Assembly (NCBI GenBank): GCA_023132075.1
Contig: JAGLYT010000013.1
Coordinates: 1 to 13,389 of the forward strand
DNA: 13,389 nucleotides
Source: JAGLHV01 sp023132075 [NCBI: bacterium]
Lineage (GTDB): Bacteria; CBDUZB01; JAGLHV01
Reading direction: 5' to 3'
How positions within the stretch are numbered: the stretch's first letter is position 1; every line of letters begins with the position of its first letter. Positions 1 to 8,152 of the stretch are shown here, piece after piece. The notes beneath the pieces are model-generated. The model was given only the letters and a program-made list of their open reading frames with translations. It ran no database searches and had not been told where the DNA came from. A program made the translations under genes and the position numbers.

Positions 1-2741
1 CCAATCATTTTATCCTTTTGTCTACTGCTGGCTTTGTTTAAAATCTCATCCATCTCCTGCATTAATTCCGCCCGGGAAACGCCTAAAGAATCAAACGCAC
101 CGGCTTTAATCATACTTTTGATTACTTGTTTATTCGTATGATGTAAATTTACCCTGCAACAAAAATCATAAAAAGATTTAAAAAGACCTTTCTTTTTTCT
201 TGCCTCTACTAATGAGCTAATTGCTCCTTCCCCCACATTTTTTATTCCTAAAAGGCCAAAACGAATTCCTTCTTTTTCAAAAACAAAGTTATGAAAACTT
301 GTCTGAACATCAGGAGGAAAAATAGAAATTTTCATCACCTGACATTCATTGATATACTGAACCATTTTGTCGGTATTATTAATTTCGCTATTCAAAATAG
401 CCGTCATATACTCCATGGGATAATTTGCTTTAAGATAGGCTGTTTGATAAGAAATTAAGGCATAAGCAGCAGAATGACTTTTATTAAATCCATATGCTCC
501 GAATTTAGACATCGTATTAAAAATTTTATTTGCTGTTTTAGTTTTTATTCCTTTTTGTTTGGACCCATTCATAAATTCCGTTCTTTGTTTTTCCATTTCA
601 TCTAAGTCTTTTTTCCCCATAGCCCGACGTAAAAAGTCCGCCCGGCCCAAACTAAACCCGGCTAAATCCTGGGCTATACGCATTACCTGTTCCTGATACA
701 CTACAATACCATAAGTTTCCTTTAAAATAGGTTCTAATAACGGATGGTCGTAGGTAATAGCCACTTTTTTGTGTTTTCTTTTGATAAATTCATCCAACAT
801 CCCGCTTCCAATGGGTCCCGGACGATATAAAGCAAGAAGGGCAATTAAATCAACAAACTCTTCCGGGGCCATTTTTAGTAAAAGGTCCTTCATTCCGGAA
901 CTTTCCAATTGAAAAATACCTGATGATTGAGCCTTACAAAGAAGCTGATATGTTTTCTCGTCGTTTAAAGGAATGTCTTCTTCTGTCTGTATTTTTTCAC
1001 CTTTTTTCTTTTCATTAATTAAATTGATCGCCTTTTGAATTACAGTAAGCGTACGAAGCCCGAGAAAATCCATTTTTAAAAGGCCTAATTTTACCAGGGA
1101 CTTTCCCTCATATTGAGTGGTAGTTATATTTTTAGCACCCCTGGCAAAAGGAACATAATTAGTCATATCATCCTTAGAAATAACTATTCCTGCCGCATGT
1201 ACACCCGTATGCCTTTTCAATCCCTCCAACTTCGAAGAAATCTTTATTAACCGGGCAATCTCCTGATCTTCATTTGCCAGTTTTTTTAAACCTTCTACTT
1301 TTTTTAATGCCGAATAAATTCCTTCTCCAAAAGGAATCTGTTTAGCAATTTTGTCTACCTGAGTTAAAGGAATGTTTAACACCCTACCTACATCACGAAT
1401 AACCAGTCGTGCCTGCATGCTTCCAAAAGTAATAATTTGAGCAACATTTTTTTCCCCGTACTTGTTTTTTACATAATTTATTATCTCTTCTCTTCCTTCA
1501 TCCGAAAAATCTATATCCAGATCCGGCATAGAAACCCTTTTAGGATTAAGAAACCGCTCGAACAAAAGTCCATATTTTAAAGGGTCAATATTAGTAATTC
1601 CCAGGGTATAGGCCACAACACTCCCCGCCCCTGAACCCCTCCCCGGACCAACGGGAATATTACGCTGTTTTGCATACCGGATAAAATCCCAGACAATTAA
1701 AAAATAAGCAGAATATTTCATCTGTTTAATAACATCTATTTCATACCGTAACCTCTGTTCTATCCGGGAAGAAATTTGTCCGTAACGACCTTTTACTCCT
1801 TCCCTGCACAGCTTTTCAAGATAAGAATCAGAAGAAAATCCTGATGGAACATCATAATGAGGTAAATAAATTTTTCCAAATTCCAGTTCCAAATTACATT
1901 TTTCCGTAATCTCAATGGTATTACGTATTGCCTCGGGAACATAGGAAAACAGGTCTTTCATTTCCTGTGGTGACTTAAAATAAAATTCTTCCGTACTTAA
2001 ACGCATCCGGGTAGGATCATCAATGGTTTTACCGGTACCAATACCTAATAAAACTTCATGGCTTTCAGCATCTTCTTTCAAGAGATAGTGGGTGTCATTG
2101 GTGGCAACCAGAGGAGCGTTACATTGTTTAGCTAACAAGAGAAGACCCTCTATTATCTTTTTTTGTCCATCAATCCCGTGATCCTGAAGTTCTAAATAGA
2201 AGTTGTCTTTTCCAAGAATATCCTGATAAACACCAATAATCTCTCGTGCTGTATCAACATTCCCCTGTAAAATCAACTGGGGAATTTCCCCTTTCATACA
2301 ACCGGAAAGCCCAATCAACCCTTCACCATATTGTTTCAAAACTTCTTTATCTATGCGCGGACGATAATAAAATCCTTCCAGATATCCTATACTTGCTAAG
2401 CGGATAAGATTTTTATATCCTATTTCATTTTTAGCTAAAAGGGTTAAATGGTAGGCCGCTTTTGCAATTCCGGAAGATTCCTTATTTAATCTTGATTGCG
2501 GGGCAATATAAACCTCACTCCCAATAATAGGCTTAATGCCTATTTTCATACAGGCCTGGTAAAATTCGATAACTCCAAACATATTTCCGTGATCGGTTAT
2601 GGCTAGAGCAGGCATCTTAAATCTCTCTGCTTGTTGTAGAAATGTACCCGGTTTACCGGAATCATCTAAAATATGGCAGGCCCCGTCTAAAAGACTGTAT
2701 TCGGTATGATTATGCAGGTGAACAAAATCAGAATGTTTCAT
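1..2741 (-). CDS. dnaE: DNA polymerase III alpha subunit, C-terminus cut by window edge
   Basis: This is the catalytic subunit of the replicative DNA polymerase. About 913 codons are present; E. coli DnaE is about 1,160 residues, so the OB-fold and tau-binding end lies beyond the left edge. The N-terminal PHP domain starts with HLHNH (residues 8-12), followed by TDH (49-51), GSE (74-76), YH (97-98), SGC (146-148) and NDTH (215-218). The polymerase active site is PDLDID at about 406-411, giving Asp407 and Asp409. The third catalytic aspartate fits Asp558 in MDFLGLRTL. The GPGRGSGAGS loop precedes the active site. A helix-hairpin-helix-like stretch occurs near 880-900. The start is the ATG at 2739-2741, because HLHNH begins a few residues later as is usual in DnaE; the Shine-Dalgarno upstream is weak (AAAGAG). 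The gene follows groL on the same strand but is separated from it by a terminator and has its own promoter. The PDLDIDF form and the preceding PHP domain indicate DnaE rather than PolC. Confidence 0.97.
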   Translation of the reverse strand, partial: MKHSDFVHLHNHTEYSLLDGACHILDDSGKPGTFLQQAERFKMPALAITDHGNMFGVIEFYQACMKIGIKPIIGSEVYIAPQSRLNKESSGIAKAAYHLTLLAKNEIGYKNLIRLASIGYLEGFYYRPRIDKEVLKQYGEGLIGLSGCMKGEIPQLILQGNVDTAREIIGVYQDILGKDNFYLELQDHGIDGQKKIIEGLLLLAKQCNAPLVATNDTHYLLKEDAESHEVLLGIGTGKTIDDPTRMRLSTEEFYFKSPQEMKDLFSYVPEAIRNTIEITEKCNLELEFGKIYLPHYDVPSGFSSDSYLEKLCREGVKGRYGQISSRIEQRLRYEIDVIKQMKYSAYFLIVWDFIRYAKQRNIPVGPGRGSGAGSVVAYTLGITNIDPLKYGLLFERFLNPKRVSMPDLDIDFSDEGREEIINYVKNKYGEKNVAQIITFGSMQARLVIRDVGRVLNIPLTQVDKIAKQIPFGEGIYSALKKVEGLKKLANEDQEIARLIKISSKLEGLKRHTGVHAAGIVISKDDMTNYVPFARGAKNITTTQYEGKSLVKLGLLKMDFLGLRTLTVIQKAINLINEKKKGEKIQTEEDIPLNDEKTYQLLCKAQSSGIFQLESSGMKDLLLKMAPEEFVDLIALLALYRPGPIGSGMLDEFIKRKHKKVAITYDHPLLEPILKETYGIVVYQEQVMRIAQDLAGFSLGRADFLRRAMGKKDLDEMEKQRTEFMNGSKQKGIKTKTANKIFNTMSKFGAYGFNKSHSAAYALISYQTAYLKANYPMEYMTAILNSEINNTDKMVQYINECQVMKISIFPPDVQTSFHNFVFEKEGIRFGLLGIKNVGEGAISSLVEARKKKGLFKSFYDFCCRVNLHHTNKQVIKSMIKAGAFDSLGVSRAELMQEMDEILNKASSRQKDKMI

Positions 2742-2809
2742 ATTTTCTCTTTTTTAAATTAACGTAAATAATTAACATTTTCTTCTTGATTTTCAATTTT
2801 TGACTCTTA

Positions 2810-2838
2810 ATTAGACTACTTTTACCAGTAAAAGTCAA
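2810..2838 (-). promoter_or_regulatory. predicted sigma70/sigmaA promoter of dnaE
   Basis: On the minus strand, TTGACT (2833-2838) is the -35 hexamer and TCTAAT (2810-2815) the -10, with exactly 17 bp between them. Each has one mismatch to consensus. Transcription should begin near 2803, giving a leader of about 60 bases before the dnaE ATG. The -35 lies immediately beyond the T tract of the groL terminator, so dnaE is likely expressed independently of the heat-shock operon. Confidence 0.75.
2818..2835. repeat. 8-bp inverted repeat inside the dnaE promoter, possible operator
   Basis: The arms ACTTTTAC (2818-2825) and GTAAAAGT (2828-2835) are perfectly complementary and separated by CA. The repeat fills most of the promoter spacer and covers the inner half of the -35. 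Its compact form and position suit a dimeric DNA-binding protein, but no regulator is identifiable from the window. It is AT-rich, so chance occurrence is possible. Confidence 0.45.
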
Positions 2839-2873
2839 GAAAAAAGGGCTTCTTTCCGTTAGAAAGAAGCCCT
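2839..2873 (-). terminator. intrinsic terminator of groES-groL
   Basis: Arms of 12 bp (2845-2856 and 2862-2873; AGGGCTTCTTTC and its complement) enclose the 5-nt loop CGTTA. In the minus direction a run of six T (2840-2845, overlapping the base of the stem) follows the GC-rich base of the stem. It sits about 57 bases after the groL stop codon. This is a textbook Rho-independent terminator. Confidence 0.93.
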
Positions 2874-2930
2874 AAAACTATCTTCAACTGTTTCATTTAC
2901 ATCAAATATATCATATTTTACTTCTCTTAC

Positions 2931-4580
2931 TTAATACATTCCTCCCATTCCTCCCATTCCTCCACCTGGCGGCATCGGAGGCATAGCCGGTTTTTCCTTT
3001 TCCGGAATATCCGTAATTAAGACCTCAGTAGTAAGTAATAGAGAAACAATACTGGCAGCATTTTCCAGAGCGGTACGAATAACCTTTGCCGGATCAACTA
3101 TTCCGGTTTTTATCATATCTACATATTCTCCGGTCTCCGCATTTAAACCAATTCCTGCTGCTCCGTTTTTTACTTTATCGACTACTACAGAATCTTCTAA
3201 TCCTGCATTGGTCGCTATTTGCCGAATAGGATCTTCCAGGGCTTTCTTGATAATGTTAATTCCCATTTGTTCATCGGCATCTTCTATTTTTATTTTGTCC
3301 AAAGTAGGAATTGCTTTTAAATAAATCACTCCACCGCCGGAAACAATCCCTTCCTCAACACCTGCCCGGGTAGCATGCATGGCATCTTCCACTTTGAATT
3401 TCTTTACTTTCATTTCAGTTTCGGTAGCCGCGCCTACATTAATAACCGCTACTCCACCCACTAATTTGGCCAATCTTTCCTGTAACTTCTCCTTGTCATA
3501 ATCAGAAGTACTTTCCTCAATCTGTTTCTTGATTTGACCAACTCTTTTTTTGACCTCATTGCTGTCACCGCCGCCACCGACAATAGTAGTATTTTCTTTG
3601 TCGATAATAACCCTCTTTGCCTGTCCTAACATGTCCAATGAAGCCTTTTCTAATTTTAATCCCAGATCCTCGGAAATAACCGATCCACCTGTAAGAATAG
3701 CAATATCCTGCAGCATTTCCTTCCTGCGGTCACCGAAACCGGGGGCCTTCACAGCTGTTCCCTTAATCGTTCCCCGCAACTTATTTATTACTAATGTAGT
3801 TAACGCTTCTCCGTCTACTTCATCAGCAATTAATAAAAACGGCTTTCCTGTTTTGACTATCTTTTCCAGGGGAGGAAGTAATTCCTGCATGGAACTTACT
3901 TTTTTATCAGTAATAAGAACCTGCACATCTTCCAATACACATTCCATTCTTTCCGGATCCGTCACAAAATAAGGAGAAAGGTAGCCACGATCAAACTGCA
4001 TTCCTTCTACCACTTCTAAAGTCGTCTCTGCGGTTTTACCTTCCTCTACGGTAATTACTCCATCCTTACCTACTTTTTCCATCGCATCAGCAATCAAATC
4101 TCCTATTTCTTTGCTGTTGGCAGAAATAGAGGCTATCTGAGATGTCTCTTCCTTACTGTTCACCTGTTTACTTGCTTTTTTTACTTCTTCAATTACTTTT
4201 TCTACTGCTTTATCAATTCCCTTTTTGATATGAATCGGATTTGCCCCGGCAGTAATGTTTTTCAGTCCTGCTTTCAAAATAGCCTGTGCTAATAAAGTTG
4301 CCGTAGTCGTTCCGTCTCCGGCTACGTCATTAGTCTTGGAAGCAACCTCTCTTACCAATTGAGCTCCCATATTTTCAAAAGGATCTTCTAATTCAATATC
4401 TTTAGCAATAGTTACTCCATCATTGGTAATTGTAGGAGAACCGAACTTTTTATCCAGTACAACATAATGTCCTTTTGGTCCTAAAGTTATTTTCACTGCA
4501 TTAGCTAATTGGTCAACACCTCTCTTTAGTGCCTGCATAGCTTCATCTTTATACTTCAATTGTTTTGCCATTTTACTCAT
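2931..4580 (-). CDS. groL: 60-kDa chaperonin GroEL (start more likely at 4571)
   Basis: ATP-dependent cytosolic folding chaperonin forming double heptameric rings with GroES as lid. The whole family pattern is present: LGPKG near residue 34, [10 protein letters not shown] near 51, the ATP-binding [12 protein letters not shown] near 86-97 (Asp89 here matches E. coli Asp87), the apical domain, [17 protein letters not shown], and [10 protein letters not shown] with the later VDPAKV segment. The tail is methionine- and glycine-rich and ends [10 protein letters not shown]. The open frame gives 549 residues. The first ATG (4580) directly abuts the GGAG Shine-Dalgarno, whereas the ATG at 4571 lies 9 bases from it and yields the usual MAK start, 546 residues long. 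I therefore prefer 4571. The usual PKGRN loop reads PKGHY here. The gene lies 20 bases after groES and is co-transcribed with it under CIRCE control. Confidence 0.98.
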   Translation of the reverse strand: MSKMAKQLKYKDEAMQALKRGVDQLANAVKITLGPKGHYVVLDKKFGSPTITNDGVTIAKDIELEDPFENMGAQLVREVASKTNDVAGDGTTTATLLAQAILKAGLKNITAGANPIHIKKGIDKAVEKVIEEVKKASKQVNSKEETSQIASISANSKEIGDLIADAMEKVGKDGVITVEEGKTAETTLEVVEGMQFDRGYLSPYFVTDPERMECVLEDVQVLITDKKVSSMQELLPPLEKIVKTGKPFLLIADEVDGEALTTLVINKLRGTIKGTAVKAPGFGDRRKEMLQDIAILTGGSVISEDLGLKLEKASLDMLGQAKRVIIDKENTTIVGGGGDSNEVKKRVGQIKKQIEESTSDYDKEKLQERLAKLVGGVAVINVGAATETEMKVKKFKVEDAMHATRAGVEEGIVSGGGVIYLKAIPTLDKIKIEDADEQMGINIIKKALEDPIRQIATNAGLEDSVVVDKVKNGAAGIGLNAETGEYVDMIKTGIVDPAKVIRTALENAASIVSLLLTTEVLITDIPEKEKPAMPPMPPGGGMGGMGGMY

Positions 4581-4590
4581 CTCCTTTTTT
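4572..4590 (-). promoter_or_regulatory. Shine-Dalgarno that decides the groL start
   Basis: In the minus direction, AAAAAAGGAGATGA precedes the coding region and closely matches the anti-SD complement AAGGAGGTGA. The ATG inside it (4578-4580) is too close to be used efficiently with this site. The next in-frame ATG (4569-4571) is at standard spacing. Confidence 0.7.
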
Positions 4591-4600
4591 ATGATTTCTT

Positions 4601-4888
4601 TTATTCTATTACTGCTAAAATGTCTTCTCTGTCTAAAATTTTGTGTTCCACATCACCGATTTTTATCTCATCTCCTCCGTATTTTTTAAATAAAATTTTT
4701 TCTCCCACCTTTACTTCCATAGGAATTTTTTTACCTTCATCAGTAATCTTTCCTGTTCCTAAGGCAATTATTTCCCCTTCCTGAGGTTTTTCCTTTACCG
4801 TATCGGGAATAATAATCCCTCCTTTTTTTACTTCTTTCACTTCCAAAGGTTTTACTAAAACCCGGTCACCTAATGGCTTTACTTTCAT
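4601..4888 (-). CDS. groES: 10-kDa co-chaperonin GroES
   Basis: Heptameric lid of the GroEL folding chamber. The 95-residue length is normal. It starts with [11 protein letters not shown], carries the mobile loop [18 protein letters not shown] (about residues 21-38) with the GIIIP segment that contacts GroEL, and continues with [15 protein letters not shown] and the C-terminal ILAVIE. A good Shine-Dalgarno (AAAGGAG) lies 9 bases before the ATG. It is the first gene of the groES-groL operon, about 105 bases downstream of the predicted transcription start. Confidence 0.98.
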   Translation of the reverse strand: MKVKPLGDRVLVKPLEVKEVKKGGIIIPDTVKEKPQEGEIIALGTGKITDEGKKIPMEVKVGEKILFKKYGGDEIKIGDVEHKILDREDILAVIE

Positions 4889-4959
4889 CTTTCTTTACTC
4901 CTTTCCTTAATAAATTTTTATATTCTTCACTTAAGTTCATATTTATTTTCTTCCTGTGT

Positions 4960-5004
4960 AAAAAAAAAAATAATTAGCACTCAAGTAACAAGAGTGCTAA
5001 TTAT
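4960..5004 (-). terminator. CIRCE stem plus T11 tract, possible read-through terminator
   Basis: In RNA made from promoters further upstream, the CIRCE arms plus one extra A-U pair would form a 13-bp stem with a 9-base loop, followed directly by a run of 11 T in the minus direction (4960-4970). That is the layout of an intrinsic terminator, although the stem has only four G-C pairs. RNA from the gro promoter starts within the left arm and could not form the stem. No other terminator is visible after the gene that ends at 5098. Confidence 0.4.
4971..5003. promoter_or_regulatory. CIRCE operator for HrcA
   Basis: TTAGCACTC (4974-4982), a 9-base spacer and GAGTGCTAA (4992-5000) match the CIRCE consensus exactly. 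The arms extend to 12 bp (TAATTAGCACTC and its complement, 4971-4982 and 4992-5003). In known systems HrcA binds this element and represses chaperonin transcription, with GroEL assisting HrcA activity. The hrcA gene is not in this window. Confidence 0.97.
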
Positions 5005-5028
5005 AGAAAAATATTATATTTTTGTCAA
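5000..5028 (-). promoter_or_regulatory. perfect sigmaA promoter of groES-groL
   Basis: On the minus strand, TTGACA (5023-5028) and TATAAT (5000-5005) are both exact consensus hexamers with a 17-bp spacer. Transcription should begin near 4993, inside the CIRCE element. The -10 overlaps the outer part of CIRCE, the usual arrangement for HrcA repression: a very strong promoter kept low by a repressor until heat shock. Confidence 0.93.
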
Positions 5029-5097
5029 GATTTTTTTTATAAAAATTTTTAATAAAAAATTTACACAAAAAAAATGGATATAATAATACAGTTTTCT

Positions 5098-6489
5098 CTA
5101 CTCACTACTTTGTGTAGCAGGAACACTATCCAAATTCATTACATTAGGCACAAACAAAGGATCCAGTCCGGCCGGCATAGTATCAGCATTAATTCTGGAA
5201 TCTTTCCCCCCGATATCAAGCTCATTAAGTTTCGTCCGCATTTCAGCATAAAGTATCTCCACTCGATTTCCGGGAGTAAAATAAAGCTCATTAGTTTTAT
5301 TGGCTGATTCAAGTACTTCTGCTAAATCTTTAGTTGAAACCTTAACTTTTGAGTTCTCTTTGTTTTCCGCCAATTGCGCTAATTTTCTAAGCATCACCCG
5401 CCAATCACCTTCATACGACTTAAATTTATCTTTTATCGCTGCTGCCTGGCTTAAACTATAAGATGCATTTCCGGAAAGTCCTCTTTCAATTATATAAGTC
5501 GGGCAGGTACATCCCGGGCCTCCGTCTACCTCTAAACCTCTTCTGCTTATCTCCACCGCCTGTCCCGAATTAACCAACTGCATAAAATAATTATAATATT
5601 TCATAAATTGACTGAAAGATTCTTTCATCTTTGCAATCATCAGCGGTACTTCATCAAGTAATTTCTGCGACTTATTCATTTCTTTAACTTTATCTAAAAT
5701 CCATTTTCTAGTTGCTTTGGAACTCAAAAAACGATTAAATTTTTTAAGGGCATTAAGTTTTTCTTTTAATATTTTTTTCTGCTTTTTTATTTCCTCTTTC
5801 TTTTTTTCTACTTTTCTAAAACTAACCATATCACGCCGCAGGGTATTAACAACAACCCTCACCTGTATTCTGGTCTTTTCTCTATTTGCAGGTATATGCC
5901 ATCCCGAAGGAAGTGAATTATTTACTGATTTGGCATATTCATAAAACCAAGCCCTTACTTTTAATTTCCCTTTTCCGGGTTTATGAATATAATTATAAAA
6001 CAAATCAACCCCTTCTTCTTCGAAATAGGCAGGATGTTTTTTAAATACTTCTTTGTATATCTTTTTAGTGTTAGCAGCAAAAATATCCGCATTCAAGGAC
6101 TTTATCAAAGCATCCAGGGCTTTTCCAGCTAACACCACCTGCCCTGCTAAAGGAACATAAGCGGCCAAAATAGCAAGTTCTGCTGTTCCTATTGCTTTTT
6201 TATAATCACCGGCATACAATTTTTCTCCCACTTCCAATGCCGTATTTATTTTACCAAAATCCATTACCTTAGAAAAAAAACTAAAGTCGCCGGCAATTTC
6301 CGCACCCGTTGTTGCAATCCAGTATTCGTTTAAATCAAATATTAATTTAGAGTAAGATTCCCCACTAAGCTTATTCATAACTTCCTTCCGCATAAACACT
6401 CCAAAAGGATCCTTGCTTTTGGTAAATCCTTTTAAAGGATTTAAAACAACTAACAGACTACAAACTAGTATTATTTTTTTTAATTTCAT
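5098..6489 (-). CDS. exported coiled-coil protein, unrecognised family
   Basis: I do not recognise this 463-residue protein. The N-terminus is MKLKK followed by a hydrophobic core (about residues 6-17), consistent with a Sec signal peptide or anchor. There is no convincing signal-peptidase site, and Cys10 is not in a lipobox. A glycine/alanine-rich hydrophobic segment occurs at about 101-124 (AELAILAAYVPLAGQVVLAG) and could insert in or lie on a membrane. Residues about 226-250 are dense in Lys and Glu with heptad-like Ile/Leu and predict a coiled coil. GGPGCTCP (323-330) contains a C-x-C pair (327 and 329), the only cysteines outside the signal region. The start has a Shine-Dalgarno (AGGAG) lying in the last codons of the upstream gene. 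Only 4 bases separate its ATG from that gene's stop, so the two are co-transcribed and probably translationally coupled. A periplasmic or surface partner of the barrel is a reasonable inference. Confidence 0.85.
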   Translation of the reverse strand: MKLKKIILVCSLLVVLNPLKGFTKSKDPFGVFMRKEVMNKLSGESYSKLIFDLNEYWIATTGAEIAGDFSFFSKVMDFGKINTALEVGEKLYAGDYKKAIGTAELAILAAYVPLAGQVVLAGKALDALIKSLNADIFAANTKKIYKEVFKKHPAYFEEEGVDLFYNYIHKPGKGKLKVRAWFYEYAKSVNNSLPSGWHIPANREKTRIQVRVVVNTLRRDMVSFRKVEKKKEEIKKQKKILKEKLNALKKFNRFLSSKATRKWILDKVKEMNKSQKLLDEVPLMIAKMKESFSQFMKYYNYFMQLVNSGQAVEISRRGLEVDGGPGCTCPTYIIERGLSGNASYSLSQAAAIKDKFKSYEGDWRVMLRKLAQLAENKENSKVKVSTKDLAEVLESANKTNELYFTPGNRVEILYAEMRTKLNELDIGGKDSRINADTMPAGLDPLFVPNVMNLDSVPATQSSE

Positions 6490-6493
6490 TTTT

Positions 6494-8032
6494 TTATTCT
6501 CCTATCAATTTACTGAATTTATATTCCAATTTCATTTGCGCATTCATTCTATTTACCCCTATTGTAATCGGCCCGTTATCATTGGCATTATCAGCATAAG
6601 CAATGTCACAGGAAAGTTGCAGGTTATCTGCTATAGTCTGTCTCAATTGTAAAGATAAATCCGATAATTCCGTACTAAATTTCTCCGGTTTCCCCATATA
6701 ATTTAAAAACATCCGGTAATTATAAGCTATATTCATGCTCATCCCTTTTTTCAAAGAGAAACCACTAACCATTTTTATCCCATATAGAAGAAAATTAGCC
6801 GGATTTTTAAACAGTGAGTCATCACTGGAAACATCATTATTTTCAGCGTTGGGGTCAATATAGAATCTATGCCCCAATACAGGCCCCACGGAAAAAGAAC
6901 CCGTGGTTAAAGAACTCCACTCCACCCCCACACTTACAATATCCTCCAGAAAATGCTGATTTTTGATAACGTCATTATTGTTCACCCATTTTCTCATTTT
7001 TACTCCGTTATTAAAGTAAAATCCCCTGCTTTTTTTAAAGTACGAATGCGCCTCCATATCCCATAGCCATTCAAAATAATCATTAGCCTCAGAAAAGTCA
7101 GCATCAAAATATTCAATTCTATGATTAGAACTTCTCCTCCGCCACTTTTCACTCGCATACAAAGAACGTTTACAAAAAAATTCATAAAGATTAAATTCGC
7201 TTCCTTCGTTATTTGGATAACGTTCTAAATAAAACTCTCCTCCCCATCGGGTAGACCCCTTACTGTGTCCATTTAAATAAGAAAATTCCAACCCCGTTTC
7301 GTTACGGTCTGAAATATCCCCTGCAGAAGCATAATTAATTCCCCGCCAGTGAATTGCACTTTCTATTTCATCCCCCAACGACAATTCCCTTACATAACGC
7401 GCATCAACCGCATTACGGTCAAAACAAGCGGCATCAGTCCCTGCATCCTTTTTAAATAAATCGAAATTAAGATTAAGGGTATCGCGCCTATTCCTTAATT
7501 TCATATCGGTACCTAACCCAATGTTATGGTAGTTATAATCCGCATTATCATTGTCCAGTGATTTATCAAAAAATACATATTTAAACTTAACATTCATCGT
7601 TTCACGCATAAATAAATTTGATATCAAACTTAATTCATTACCGCTAAAACTGCTATTGTTATTTATTCTGTCGGAATACCCATTAAACCTGTACCCTAAT
7701 TTCATTTTTCCTTTCTTATTTAACAAGGGAAATAAATTCTGTTGCAAACCAAGGCCAACGCGGGTATTACGCACCGGAGTTACGATCTGGGATTCTTCCG
7801 TACTAAAATCAAAAAGAAGCTGTCTGTCGTCTGAAAAAGGAACCATTGCTCCCAAACTGAGATTTAAAGGAGTAATGGAATTGGCTTCCCCATAAGCATC
7901 AGTATAAGAATACCGGGCCAAAGCCCCTCCGAGTGTACCGTCAAGTTCAATGGGTTTAGCCGCTGCCCGGGATAAATTTATTCCCGTTATGGATAGCACT
8001 AATAAGATCAAAAACACATTAACTCTTTTCAT
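6494..8032 (-). CDS. predicted outer-membrane beta-barrel protein
   Basis: The 512-residue product starts with a signal peptide: MKR, a hydrophobic core at 5-20, then SRAAA with likely cleavage near residue 25. The mature part is built almost entirely of short amphipathic strands with alternating hydrophobic and polar residues and frequent aromatic ends, for example MNVKFKYVFF and DTLNLNFDLF. These are joined by Asn/Asp/Gly-rich turns such as SDRINNNSS and DPNAENND. This pattern indicates a transmembrane beta-barrel. The final strand is MKLEYKF, followed by a short tail SKLIGE, so the terminal Phe is internal. No TonB box, plug, OmpA or porin signature was recognised, and there are no internal domains. 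A proper Shine-Dalgarno (GAGGAG) lies 9 bases before the ATG. It is the first gene of the pair with the 463-residue exported protein. Transport, adhesion and secretion roles are all possible. Confidence 0.85.
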   Translation of the reverse strand: MKRVNVFLILLVLSITGINLSRAAAKPIELDGTLGGALARYSYTDAYGEANSITPLNLSLGAMVPFSDDRQLLFDFSTEESQIVTPVRNTRVGLGLQQNLFPLLNKKGKMKLGYRFNGYSDRINNNSSFSGNELSLISNLFMRETMNVKFKYVFFDKSLDNDNADYNYHNIGLGTDMKLRNRRDTLNLNFDLFKKDAGTDAACFDRNAVDARYVRELSLGDEIESAIHWRGINYASAGDISDRNETGLEFSYLNGHSKGSTRWGGEFYLERYPNNEGSEFNLYEFFCKRSLYASEKWRRRSSNHRIEYFDADFSEANDYFEWLWDMEAHSYFKKSRGFYFNNGVKMRKWVNNNDVIKNQHFLEDIVSVGVEWSSLTTGSFSVGPVLGHRFYIDPNAENNDVSSDDSLFKNPANFLLYGIKMVSGFSLKKGMSMNIAYNYRMFLNYMGKPEKFSTELSDLSLQLRQTIADNLQLSCDIAYADNANDNGPITIGVNRMNAQMKLEYKFSKLIGE

Positions 8033-8152
8033 TTTATTCTGCTCCTCAATAAAACTTATTTTTTTATTTTCAGGTATGGCATTAAGATTACTACATTTTT
8101 AAAGAATATGCAAGCAAAAACCCTTTAATTTTTCCTGTTTTCTTTTTTCTCT
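8033..8152 (-). promoter_or_regulatory. leader of the barrel operon, promoter only weakly supported
   Basis: The 120-base gap before the barrel gene holds no terminator. A possible minus-strand promoter has TTGCAT or TTGCTT (around 8108-8116) as -35 and an AGTAAT/TAATCT-like -10 (around 8085-8093). Neither pairing has both good hexamers and ideal spacing, so the site is uncertain. A transcript from there would have a leader of roughly 50 bases containing the strong GAGGAG ribosome-binding site. Confidence 0.3.

Noticed and set aside
3550-3972. Plus-strand open frame of 140 codons
   Set aside because: It lies wholly within groL on the opposite strand and its product has no recognisable features; it reflects the composition of the real gene.
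5040-5075. AT-only self-complementary runs as a terminator after the gene ending at 5098
   Set aside because: The stems contain only A and T and would be too weak; the CIRCE stem plus T11 is the better candidate.
6459-6489. Lipoprotein signal at Cys10 of the 463-residue protein
   Set aside because: LVC lacks a small residue at the -1 position, and the hydrophobic core continues past the cysteine.
8098-8131. TTAAAG and CTTTAA as hairpin arms between the small gene and the barrel gene
   Set aside because: Only 6 bp with a long loop, easily due to chance in AT-rich DNA.
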